NCBI GenBank assembly: GCA_946479015.1
Contig: CAMLEQ010000231.1
Location: 1-6,303 of the forward strand
Source: an uncultured Gemmatimonadota bacterium
GTDB taxonomy: Bacteria; Gemmatimonadota; Gemmatimonadetes; Gemmatimonadales; Gemmatimonadaceae
Length of the DNA: 6,303 nucleotides
Direction of reading: 5' to 3'
Of the stretch, positions 1-5,047 are shown in pieces (the first letter of the stretch is position 1; every line of letters begins with the position of its first letter). The notes beneath the pieces are model-generated. The model was not told the origin of the DNA. It did no database searches and saw only the letters and a program-made list of their open reading frames with translations. The position numbers and the translations under genes were made by a program.

Positions 1-1
1 C

Positions 2-88
2 GCCGAGATGCTCGGCGTCACCTCCGGTGGCAGCAAGGCGCAGCTCCATCGCGCCCGGCTCCTGTTGAGGGAGGCACTTCAGCGATGA
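2..88 (+). CDS. ECF-type RNA polymerase sigma factor, C-terminal end only (partial)
   Basis: Only the last 28 codons and the TGA stop are in the window; the gene starts upstream. The translated end contains AEMLGVTSGGSKAQLHRARL followed by LLREALQR. This is the pattern of sigma-70 region 4.2, where a short turn and 'S-K-x-x-L-H-R-A-R-x-x-L-R' form the helix-turn-helix that contacts the -35 element; it is typical of extracytoplasmic-function sigma factors. The stop codon at 86-88 overlaps the ATG of the next gene (ATGA at 85-88), so the two are almost certainly translationally coupled. The next gene encodes a zinc-finger anti-sigma factor, which supports the call. The ECF subgroup cannot be assigned without regions 2 and 3. 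Confidence 0.88.
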   Translation, partial: AEMLGVTSGGSKAQLHRARLLLREALQR

Positions 89-903
89 CCGACACCCCGA
101 TGACCTGCGAGCGGCTCGACGCGTTGCTCTCCGAGTACCTGGAGGGGACGCTCGCCGCGGGCGACCGGGCCGCCGTGGAGCGGCACGCGCGCTCCTGCGC
201 GCGGTGCGGGGCCCTCCTGACCGACCTGTCGTCGATCGTGCTCGGAGCGCGCACGCTCCCCGACCTGGCGCCGTCGCGCGACCTGTGGTCGGGGATCGAG
301 GCGCGGATCGAGGCGCCGGTGGTGGAGATGTCGCGGGAAGCGGGACGCGGGACGCGGCGCGGCGGCGCCGCGCCTGTGGGAAGCGGACGGCATTGGCGTT
401 GGCCGTCGCTCGCCGCCGCCGCGGCGCTTCTCGTGGCCGCGAGCTCCGGCGTGACGTACCTCGCCATGCGGCACCAGGGGGCCAGCGCGCCGGAGACGTA
501 CGCGGTGCGGAACGACACCGGCATCGCGCGCCCCACCGCCCCCGCCGCCGCGGAGCGCGTGCCGGCGAGCGGGGACTCGAACGCGGGCCCGTCCCCCACG
601 TCCCGCGCCCCGCGTCCCGCACCCCGCGCTCAGCTCGCGACCACCGCCACCGTAGAGGATGCCTACGACCCCGAGATCGCCCGGCTCGAGGCCATCGTGC
701 GCGACCGGCGCTCCCAGCTCGACACGGCCACCATCGCCGTGATCGAGCGCAACCTCCGCATCATCGACGGCGCCATCGCCCAGAGCCGCGAGGCGCTGGC
801 GAAGGACCCGCGCAGCCGCTTCCTGAACGAGCAACTGAACAGCGCGCTGGATCAGAAAGTCGAGCTGCTGCGCACCGTGGCGCTCCTCCCTCCGCGCACC
901 TGA
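85..903 (+). CDS. Membrane-anchored zinc-finger (zf-HC2/ZAS) anti-sigma factor
   Basis: This 272-residue protein probably binds and inhibits the sigma factor encoded just upstream. Residues 8-41 carry C8 and the H34-x3-C38-x2-C41 motif of the zinc-binding anti-sigma (ZAS/zf-HC2) domain. A single hydrophobic segment at about 107-127 (WPSLAAAAALLVAASSG...) should span the inner membrane, leaving the N-terminus in the cytoplasm. After it comes a low-complexity Pro/Ala/Arg linker (about 140-185), then a charged, probably helical periplasmic domain (about 190-272) that could be the sensory part. The start at 85 follows a GAGGGAGG ribosome site at 67-74 and overlaps the sigma stop. Both linkers, residues 83-92 and 173-182, are encoded by heptad repeats also found outside genes in this window. 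The family call is firm; the signal it senses is unknown. Confidence 0.88.
   Translation: MTDTPMTCERLDALLSEYLEGTLAAGDRAAVERHARSCARCGALLTDLSSIVLGARTLPDLAPSRDLWSGIEARIEAPVVEMSREAGRGTRRGGAAPVGSGRHWRWPSLAAAAALLVAASSGVTYLAMRHQGASAPETYAVRNDTGIARPTAPAAAERVPASGDSNAGPSPTSRAPRPAPRAQLATTATVEDAYDPEIARLEAIVRDRRSQLDTATIAVIERNLRIIDGAIAQSREALAKDPRSRFLNEQLNSALDQKVELLRTVALLPPRT
333..360. repeat. G-rich heptad repeat inside the anti-sigma gene
   Basis: Four 7-nt units in a row read GCGGGAA, GCGGGAC, GCGGGAC and GCGGCGC. They encode the Arg/Gly-rich cytoplasmic linker just before the membrane helix. The units are the reverse complement of the C-rich heptads at 601-628 and 3764-3805. Positions 340-357 pair with 603-620 over 17 of 18 bases, so the message could fold back on itself. 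Confidence 0.7.
601..628. repeat. C-rich heptad repeat inside the anti-sigma gene
   Basis: Four 7-nt units of the form [T/C]CCCGC[G/A] encode the stretch SRAPRPAPRA in the periplasmic linker after the membrane helix. Because 7 is not a multiple of 3, the repeat runs through all codon phases and gives a non-periodic Pro/Arg/Ala sequence. This suggests the DNA repeat, not the protein, is the conserved entity. The same unit occurs between genes at 3764-3805. Confidence 0.7.
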
Positions 904-906
904 GGA
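902..906 (+). promoter_or_regulatory. Ribosome binding site deciding the start of the first DUF4097 gene
   Basis: GAGGA overlaps the TGA stop of the anti-sigma gene. It lies one base before an ATG at 908, too close for use, but seven bases before the ATG at 914. The second ATG is therefore the better start, and it also gives a cleaner signal peptide (MGRRWIVAAMGG...). Confidence 0.65.
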
Positions 907-913
907 CATGCAC

Positions 914-1831
914 ATGGGACGACGCTGGATCGTCGCGGCGATGGGCGGGCTGCTGGCCGCCGCCCCGCTCGCCGCGCAGAACGCCCGCCGGGCCGAGTCG
1001 AGCGACGAGTTCCGCTCCCGCCTCGACACCACCCTCTCCATCTCCCGCGATGCCACCGTGGACCTCACGCTCGTCTCGGGCGAGATCCACGTCACGAGCT
1101 GGAACCGCGACGCGGTGAAGATCGAGGCCTCGAGCGACCGCGGCATCCTGCGCCTCGACGCGAGCCCCTCGCGCGTGACGCTCGACGTCCGCTCCGACCG
1201 CGGCGAGCTCGGCGACACCCGCTACGAGATCACCGTCCCCGCGACGGCGCGCGTGATCACCCGCAGCGTCTCCGGCGACATCGACTCGCGCGGCGGCAGC
1301 GAGGTGGAGGCGCACTCGGTGAGCGGCGACATCACGCTCGCCGACGCTTCCGGCCGCGCGAGGATCGAGACGGTCTCCGGCACCGTGCGCGCGTCGCACG
1401 TGGGGAACGGGCTCCGCGTGGACGCCGTGAGCGGCGATCTCACCCTCTCGGACATCACCGGCGATGTGGACGTGCAGACGGTGAGCGGCGAGATCGAGCT
1501 CGAGGGAGTGCGCTCCTCGTACGTGCGCACCGAGACGGTGAGCGGCGACACTCACTTCGCCGGCCCCCTCGACTCGAAGGGGCGCTACGACTTCCACTCG
1601 CACTCCGGCGACATCCGCCTGACGATTCCGGCGAGTGGCGCCTCGTTCGAGGTGGAGACGTTCAGCGGCGACGTCAGCAGCGACTACCAGATGGCGCTGC
1701 GCCCCAACGCGCGAGGGGACCGCAAGCGGATGGAGTTCACGATCGGCGGTGGCGGCGCGCGCGTGAGCGCCGACACCTTCAGCGGCGATGTCATCATCGA
1801 GCGCGCCTCGGGCGCGAACCGGGAGGATTGA
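914..1831 (+). CDS. Secreted DUF4097-type beta-repeat protein, 'VSGD' type
   Basis: This 305-residue protein (from the ATG at 914; 307 from 908) has a Sec signal peptide, MGRRWIVAAMGGLLAAAPLAAQ, probably cut after LAA. The mature part is almost entirely short beta strands around a repeated turn V/F-S-G-[DE]-[IVL]. The turn serine occurs at residues 55, 120, 137, 155, 173, 191, 210, 231, 251 and 290, so the spacing in the main run is about 17-21 residues, consistent with one coil of a solenoid-like sheet per repeat. Two degenerate S-D-R-G turns fill the early gap near residues 75 and 94. This is the pattern of the DUF4097 / 'putative adhesin' family, for which no general biochemical role is firmly known. 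It lies 10 nt after the anti-sigma gene and 3 nt before a paralogue, so it is in the sigma operon. It is likely periplasmic or surface located; no catalytic motif is visible. Confidence 0.82.
   Translation: MGRRWIVAAMGGLLAAAPLAAQNARRAESSDEFRSRLDTTLSISRDATVDLTLVSGEIHVTSWNRDAVKIEASSDRGILRLDASPSRVTLDVRSDRGELGDTRYEITVPATARVITRSVSGDIDSRGGSEVEAHSVSGDITLADASGRARIETVSGTVRASHVGNGLRVDAVSGDLTLSDITGDVDVQTVSGEIELEGVRSSYVRTETVSGDTHFAGPLDSKGRYDFHSHSGDIRLTIPASGASFEVETFSGDVSSDYQMALRPNARGDRKRMEFTIGGGGARVSADTFSGDVIIERASGANRED
1821..1827 (+). promoter_or_regulatory. Ribosome binding site for the second DUF4097 gene
   Basis: GGGAGGA lies inside the last codons of the preceding gene, seven bases before the ATG at 1835. 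With only three bases between the genes, translation of the two is probably coupled. Confidence 0.65.
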
Positions 1832-1834
1832 CGA

Positions 1835-2629
1835 ATGCAGCGACTGCTCACCGCGGCCCTCGCCGCGACGATGGCGATGGTTCCCCTCTGCGCGCGCGCC
1901 CAGGGCACCTCGAACGACGGCAACACCTTCGACTGGGCCGGGAACATTCCCACCGGAAGCTGGCTCCGCATCCGGAACCTCAACGGCGGGATCGACGTGG
2001 AGGAGGCCACCGGCGACCGGGCCGAGGTGCACGGGGAGAAGCAGTGGCGGCATGGTGATCCGCAGGAGGTGCGCTTCGCCGTCACCAAGGACGGGAACGA
2101 CGTCACCGTGTGCGCGCTCTGGAGCGAGGACGACACGTGCGACGCGGAGGGCTACCACTCGCACGGCCACCACGAGAACCACAGCGATGTGTCCGTGCAC
2201 TTCACCGTGCGCCTCCCGAAGGGGGTGAAGGTGGACCTCGGCACGGTGAACGGGAGCCTCGACGTGCGCGGCGCCGGCGCCGAGGTGGTGGCCGAGACGG
2301 TGAACGGGCGCATCGACGCCGCCACCTCTCACGGGCCGGTGACGGCGCACACGGTGAACGGCTCGATCCGGGTGCGCATGGACGAGTTGCCGGCCGAGGG
2401 GGATCTGTCGTACTCTACCGTGAACGGCTCGGTGACGGCGGAGCTGCCGGCGGCACTCGACGCGGAGGTGGAGATGGAGACGGTGAACGGCTCGCTCTCC
2501 AGCGATTTCCCGCTCTCCGTGAGCGGCCGCGTCACGCCGAAGCATCTTCGGGCCACCATCGGGCACGGCGGGCGGCGGCTCCGTCTCCAGACGGTGAACG
2601 GCAGCGTCGAGCTGCGGAAACTGAGCTGA
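1835..2629 (+). CDS. Secreted DUF4097-type beta-repeat protein, 'VNGS' type, with His-rich loop
   Basis: This 264-residue protein has a Sec signal peptide of about 22 residues ending in an A-R-A cleavage site. An N-terminal domain (about 30-125) contains W43, L-N-G at 49-51 and a C93-x8-C102 pair. Then comes a His-rich loop, YHSHGHHENH (107-116), which could bind metal; that is inference. The C-terminal part is a beta-repeat array with the turn T-V-N-G-[SR]-[VIL]; its Asn sits at 139, 157, 175, 197, 218 and 255. Asn replaces the Ser of the upstream paralogue at the equivalent turn. It resembles the next gene closely, including the shared stretch TVNGSVTAELP and the ending 'TIG-x-GGR...TVNGSV-x-L'. 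It belongs to the DUF4097 / putative adhesin family, and its function is unknown. The 3-nt gap to the upstream gene supports one operon. Confidence 0.82.
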   Translation: MQRLLTAALAATMAMVPLCARAQGTSNDGNTFDWAGNIPTGSWLRIRNLNGGIDVEEATGDRAEVHGEKQWRHGDPQEVRFAVTKDGNDVTVCALWSEDDTCDAEGYHSHGHHENHSDVSVHFTVRLPKGVKVDLGTVNGSLDVRGAGAEVVAETVNGRIDAATSHGPVTAHTVNGSIRVRMDELPAEGDLSYSTVNGSVTAELPAALDAEVEMETVNGSLSSDFPLSVSGRVTPKHLRATIGHGGRRLRLQTVNGSVELRKLS

Positions 2630-2663
2630 GCCCCTCGCCGTAGTCTTCACTGCGGGCTTCTTC

Positions 2664-2704
2664 CGCCCCCGCCCGCACCCGGCTGCACGCGCGTGGCGGG
2701 GGCG
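2664..2704. other. GC-rich hairpin in the leader between the second and third DUF4097 genes
   Basis: CGCCCCCGCC at 2664-2673 is perfectly complementary to GGCGGGGGCG at 2695-2704, with a 21-nt loop. No T-run follows, so it is not a classic terminator. Stems of this size are fairly common by chance in such GC-rich DNA. Confidence 0.35.
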
Positions 2705-2709
2705 TCCGC

Positions 2710-2743
2710 GCCCGGGTGGGCCGATTCGTCGGCTCGCCCGGGC
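2710..2743 (+). promoter_or_regulatory. Long hairpin with TTCG loop in the leader of the third DUF4097 gene
   Basis: The left arm at 2710-2724 and right arm at 2729-2743 form a 15-bp stem, 13 Watson-Crick pairs plus two G-U pairs, closed by a TTCG loop. It ends 13 nt before the AGGAG ribosome site. Only CTCTTT follows, a weak T-run. It could be a partial terminator that lowers expression of the third gene, a barrier to RNA decay, or a terminator for the upstream operon. The sequence does not decide among these. Confidence 0.55.
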
Positions 2744-2756
2744 CGACTCTTTACCC

Positions 2757-2766
2757 AGGAGAGGGG
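2757..2766 (+). promoter_or_regulatory. Ribosome binding site deciding the start of the third DUF4097 gene
   Basis: AGGAGAGGGG lies just before the ATG at 2770; the AGGAG core is eight bases from it. The same frame opens earlier with a GTG at 2716, but that codon lies inside the hairpin stem and has no ribosome site. The signal peptide also begins at 2770. Confidence 0.7.
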
Positions 2767-2769
2767 ATC

Positions 2770-3618
2770 ATGTCCCGGCGCTGCTCGATTCTCGCGTTCG
2801 CCATCGCGCTCCCATTCGCGGCTGGCGCGTGCCACGCCCCCCGCTCCCACGTGGACCCCGCCGCGTTCGCCTGGAACGGCTCCATCCCCGCCGGCGGCTG
2901 GCTTCGCCTCAGGAACGTGAACGGGTCGGTGCTCGTGGAGCCGACCACGGCCAGCGAGGCGAGCGTCGAGGCGAGCGCGCGCTGGCGCGGCAGCGAGCGC
3001 CCGCCCATCCGCTTCGTGCAGGCCGGCTCTCCCGGCGACGTGGTGATCTGCACGATGTACGGCGATGATGGCGGTTGCTCCGCGTCTTCGTACGAGGCGG
3101 GGAAGTCGCGCTCCAGCGGCGGCTTCCACTTCCCGTTCTTCCGCTTCGGCAACGATGCGTCGGTCCAGTACATCGTGCACCTCCCCGCCGGCGTGCGCAT
3201 CGATGCGAGCACGGTGGTGGGCTCGGTGCGCATCGCCTCGAACGGCGGCGACGTCGTGGCGCACTCGGTGAACGGATCGGTGAGCGTGGCCGCGGCGGGG
3301 GGCGCGGTGGATGCCGGCTCGGTGAACGGCTCCGTGCGACTCAGCCTCGACTCGGTGGGCGCCGGCGACATTCACCTGGAGACCGTGAACGGCTCGGTGA
3401 CGGCGGAGCTCCCGCCCCGGCTGGATGCGCGGCTCGACATGGAGACCGTGAACGGGCGGCTCACCTCCGACTATCCCGTCGCCACCAGCGGCACCAGCGA
3501 CAAGCACGAGATGCACGGCACCATCGGCGCCGGCGGCCGCGCGGTGAAGCTGACCACGGTGAACGGGAGCGTGACGCTGCGCCGGAAGGGCGTGAGCACG
3601 GCGGACGCGGGGGAGTAA
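2770..3618 (+). CDS. Secreted DUF4097-type beta-repeat protein, 'VNGS' type, possible lipoprotein
   Basis: This 282-residue protein starts with a signal peptide, MSRRCSILAFAIALPFAAGA, followed by Cys21. The A-G-A-C context is a weak lipobox, so it may be lipid-anchored or simply secreted. The N-terminal domain (about 30-140) has W44, V-N-G at 50-52 and a C94-x8-C103 pair matching the upstream paralogue. Where that protein has a His-rich loop, this one has a Ser/Gly- and Phe-rich stretch (about 104-127). The beta-repeat array carries turn Asn at 168, 186, 207, 228 and 265, plus a degenerate V-V-G turn at 149-151. The last 80 or so residues are very close to the upstream gene, including 29 identical bases (2417-2445 versus 3382-3410). 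It is a recent duplicate or a partner in gene conversion. It belongs to the DUF4097 family, with function unknown. The 140-nt hairpin-containing leader suggests its expression is set separately from the rest of the operon. Confidence 0.82.
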   Translation: MSRRCSILAFAIALPFAAGACHAPRSHVDPAAFAWNGSIPAGGWLRLRNVNGSVLVEPTTASEASVEASARWRGSERPPIRFVQAGSPGDVVICTMYGDDGGCSASSYEAGKSRSSGGFHFPFFRFGNDASVQYIVHLPAGVRIDASTVVGSVRIASNGGDVVAHSVNGSVSVAAAGGAVDAGSVNGSVRLSLDSVGAGDIHLETVNGSVTAELPPRLDARLDMETVNGRLTSDYPVATSGTSDKHEMHGTIGAGGRAVKLTTVNGSVTLRRKGVSTADAGE

Positions 3619-3622
3619 GAGC

Positions 3623-3747
3623 GGGAATCGGGACTCGGGAGAGGCAGCGATGGGGGGGGGGGGCACAGCGCCGCCCCCCCTCGCACCATGGTGCGGGGCG
3701 AGCGCCGAAGGCGCCGCCCCGCGATCCTCTCCCGATTCCCGATTCCC
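3623..3747. repeat. Inverted repeat with nested hairpins at a convergent gene junction
   Basis: The arm at 3623-3644 (GGGAATCGGGACTCGGGAGA followed by GG) matches the reverse complement of 3726-3747 at 21 of 22 positions. Inside lie three further stems: a G-run pairing with C7 (3657-3663 with 3674-3680), a 14-bp palindrome centred on CCATGG (3682-3695), and an 11-bp stem with one bulged A and a GAA loop (3695-3720). The last two share base 3695. The whole can be drawn as a multi-branched, clover-like fold. It sits between the converging third DUF4097 gene and the WYL gene, so it may terminate both, or it may be a small non-autonomous repeat element. Confidence 0.6.
3652..3663. repeat. Run of twelve G
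   Basis: Twelve G in a row lie in non-coding DNA between two converging genes. Such a run is prone to slippage in cells and to length error in sequencing, so the exact length should not be trusted. It forms one side of an internal hairpin with C7 at 3674-3680. Confidence 0.85.
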
Positions 3748-3763
3748 CAGCCCCGAGTCCCCG

Positions 3764-3805
3764 CGCACCCCGCACCCCGCGCCCCGCACCCCGCGCCCCG
3801 CGCCC
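3764..3805. repeat. Tandem C-rich heptad repeat, six copies
   Basis: Six consecutive units CGC[A/G]CCC occur (A, A, G, A, G, G at the fourth base), then a partial seventh unit that runs to the stop codon of the minus-strand WYL gene at 3812-3814. The same heptad, in either orientation, encodes two linkers of the anti-sigma factor (333-360 and 601-628). It is a short local repeat family, not a CRISPR: the units abut with no spacers. Confidence 0.8.
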
Positions 3806-3811
3806 CGCGCT

Positions 3812-4135
3812 TCAACCGATCGCGCTCGCGCCCTCCGCCTGCACCCGCGCCAGCACCACCCCCGACTCCCCGCTCACGGGGCGGAAGTCGCGGCGCGCCT
3901 CGAACCGCTCCTCGCGCGTCTCCACGTGATCGATGCGCGACAGGTCGAAGTGCTTCCACCCGTGCTCCGCCCCGCCTTCGGAGAACCCCTGCACCTGATA
4001 CGCCTCCAGGAGCTCGGTGCCATCCGGCTTCCGGAGAATGGCGTGCGGTTGGATCATCCTCGGCCCGCCCCCGGCGTACGTGATCTGGAGGACCCGCCGT
4101 TCCTCCAGCGCTCGCATGATCGTGCCTCGATCCAT
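3812..4135 (-). CDS. Small stand-alone WYL-domain-like protein
   Basis: This 107-residue protein has no signal peptide or membrane helix and is probably cytoplasmic. A short N-terminal helix with charged residues (MDRGTIMRALEERRVLQI) leads into beta-rich sequence resembling the WYL fold: Y20 with a Gly turn, I28-Q-P-H-A-I, L43-E-A-Y-Q-V-Q-G and G59-W-K-H-F-D-L-S-R-I. WYL domains are Sm-like ligand-sensing modules usually attached to HTH regulators; here the HTH is absent. Without a DNA-binding part it may act through a partner. The start codon follows GGAGGAG (4138-4144 on the plus strand), which is strong though close, so the first Met is preferred over Met7. Its stop abuts a heptad repeat. 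The WYL assignment rests on pattern recognition only; 'conserved hypothetical protein' is the safe fallback. Confidence 0.62.
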   Translation of the reverse strand: MDRGTIMRALEERRVLQITYAGGGPRMIQPHAILRKPDGTELLEAYQVQGFSEGGAEHGWKHFDLSRIDHVETREERFEARRDFRPVSGESGVVLARVQAEGASAIG

Positions 4136-4201
4136 GGCTCCTCCGAAGCATCCCGCATCATCGCAGCCGCACCCGACCGTCAGTGCGCGCGCGCCGTTGT
4201 G

Positions 4202-4214
4202 ATGAACTTTTCAT
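4202..4214. promoter_or_regulatory. Small AT-rich dyad between divergent genes
   Basis: ATGAA and TTCAT are separated by CTT, giving a short perfect dyad in the most AT-rich spot of the 183-nt divergent region. It could be an operator for the WYL or HEAGH gene. The half-sites are only five bases and chance is a real possibility. Confidence 0.22.
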
Positions 4215-4283
4215 GCCAGGCGCGAGCGCCGCAACCCTGCTTCGCCGCGCGCAGCCCCCCGCCCCTTGGGCCCACCCCCGGCG

Positions 4284-4312
4284 TTGGCGGCGTCCCGGCA
4301 CCCCCGTACATT
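4284..4312 (+). promoter_or_regulatory. Putative promoter of the HEAGH protein gene, leaderless arrangement
   Basis: TTGGCG at 4284-4289 and TACATT at 4307-4312 each match the sigma-70 consensus at four of six positions and are 17 bases apart. The GTG start at 4319 begins seven bases after the -10 element, which is where transcription itself should begin. This would make the message leaderless and explain why no properly spaced ribosome site is present (GGGAG is one base from the start). Confidence 0.5.
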
Positions 4313-4318
4313 GGGAGC

Positions 4319-5047
4319 GTGACTCCCCGTCTCCTCATCGCGACGCTCGCCATCCTCGCGGCGCCCGCCGTCGGCGCCCAGGGCCTCGGCTCCGCCGGCG
4401 TCGACACGAGCGCGCCTCCCCCCGCCCCCGCCCCCACCGCCTCCGTCACGCGGTCCACCCGCGCTCTCGCGCCCGTCGAGCCCGCGCCGTCGGCCGTGGA
4501 CTCCGCCGTCGCGGCGCGCCGCAGTGCCACGCGCCGCTTCCGTACCCACTTCGCGCTCGGCTTCATCACCAGCATCCTCGCCCACGAGGCCGGACACGTG
4601 ATCGCCAGCTACGCCGTGGGCGGACACCCGAGCTTCGGCTTCGACAAGGGGCGCCCCACCATCTACTCGGGGGTGGACGCCACGCTCGATCCGCACAAGC
4701 AGTTCATCTTCTCGAGCGCGGGGCTCACCATGCAGGCGCTTCTCGACGAGGCGATCCTCGACGTCCCCCACCGGCGCGGCGCCGCCTTCGAGCGCGGGAT
4801 CCTCGCCGGCGGCATCGCGACGGTGATCTTCTACACCACGATCGGCCGCAACGGGAGCGTGAGCGACGTCGCGTTCATGGCACGCACCTCGTCGCTCTCC
4901 AAGACCGACGTCTCGCTGATCTACGGCGCCATCGCGGCGCTGCACGCGGTACGTATCCATCGCGACTCCCACTACGCCCACTTCTTCGCCGCGCCGGCGC
5001 CGGAGGGAGGGCTGCGGATCGGGATGATGGTGGGGTCTGGGACCTAG
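4319..5047 (+). CDS. Exported/membrane HEAGH-motif protein, putative M50-like metallopeptidase
   Basis: From the GTG at 4319 this is a 242-residue protein with an N-terminal signal sequence (VTPRLLIATLAILAAPAVGA) and a Pro/Ala/Ser linker to about residue 65. Then comes a hydrophobic segment (about 77-101) that contains H89-E-A-G-H93. The HExxH pattern inside a hydrophobic helix recalls site-2-protease-like (M50) enzymes, where the two His bind zinc and Glu is the catalytic base. Two more moderately hydrophobic stretches follow (about 129-148 and 160-176), and D183 in G-S-V-S-D-V could be a third metal ligand. The classic M50 N-x-x-P-x-x-x-L-D-G motif is not seen, so protease activity is unproven. 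The frame is open back to 3650, but that part is intergenic and low complexity. The last codons and TAG stop lie within the large inverted repeat downstream. Confidence 0.62.
   Translation: MTPRLLIATLAILAAPAVGAQGLGSAGVDTSAPPPAPAPTASVTRSTRALAPVEPAPSAVDSAVAARRSATRRFRTHFALGFITSILAHEAGHVIASYAVGGHPSFGFDKGRPTIYSGVDATLDPHKQFIFSSAGLTMQALLDEAILDVPHRRGAAFERGILAGGIATVIFYTTIGRNGSVSDVAFMARTSSLSKTDVSLIYGAIAALHAVRIHRDSHYAHFFAAPAPEGGLRIGMMVGSGT

Noticed and set aside
908..913. ATG at 908 as the start of the first DUF4097 gene
   Set aside because: It is only one base from the GAGGA ribosome site; the ATG at 914 has a normal seven-base spacing. The difference is two residues, so the matter is minor.
761..2650. 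A 629-codon open frame on the minus strand
   Set aside because: It is antisense to three well-supported plus-strand genes, is low-complexity Arg/His/Ala/Val, and has no recognisable domain. Long antisense frames are expected in GC-rich coding DNA.
2716..2769. GTG at 2716 as an earlier start for the third DUF4097 gene
   Set aside because: It lies within a hairpin stem, lacks a ribosome site, and would put 18 unsuitable residues before the signal peptide.
2751..3371. A minus-strand frame with a repeated E-P-F-T-V/E motif, plus similar ones at 2329-2559 and 1222-1551
   Set aside because: The apparent protein repeat is just the reverse reading of the GTGAACGGCTC-type or GTGAGCGGCGA-type turn codons of the DUF4097 genes.
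3623..3747. tRNA-like gene suggested by the clover-like fold
   Set aside because: Stem lengths and loops do not match a tRNA, and there is no T-loop GTTCRA or plausible anticodon arm.
3764..3805. CRISPR-like array
   Set aside because: The units are 7 nt and directly adjacent, with no spacers and no cas genes in the window.
3650..4318. Upstream extension of the HEAGH protein frame
   Set aside because: It begins beside the G12 run, passes through the heptad repeat and antisense to the WYL gene, and is low complexity. The signal peptide and promoter place the start at 4319.
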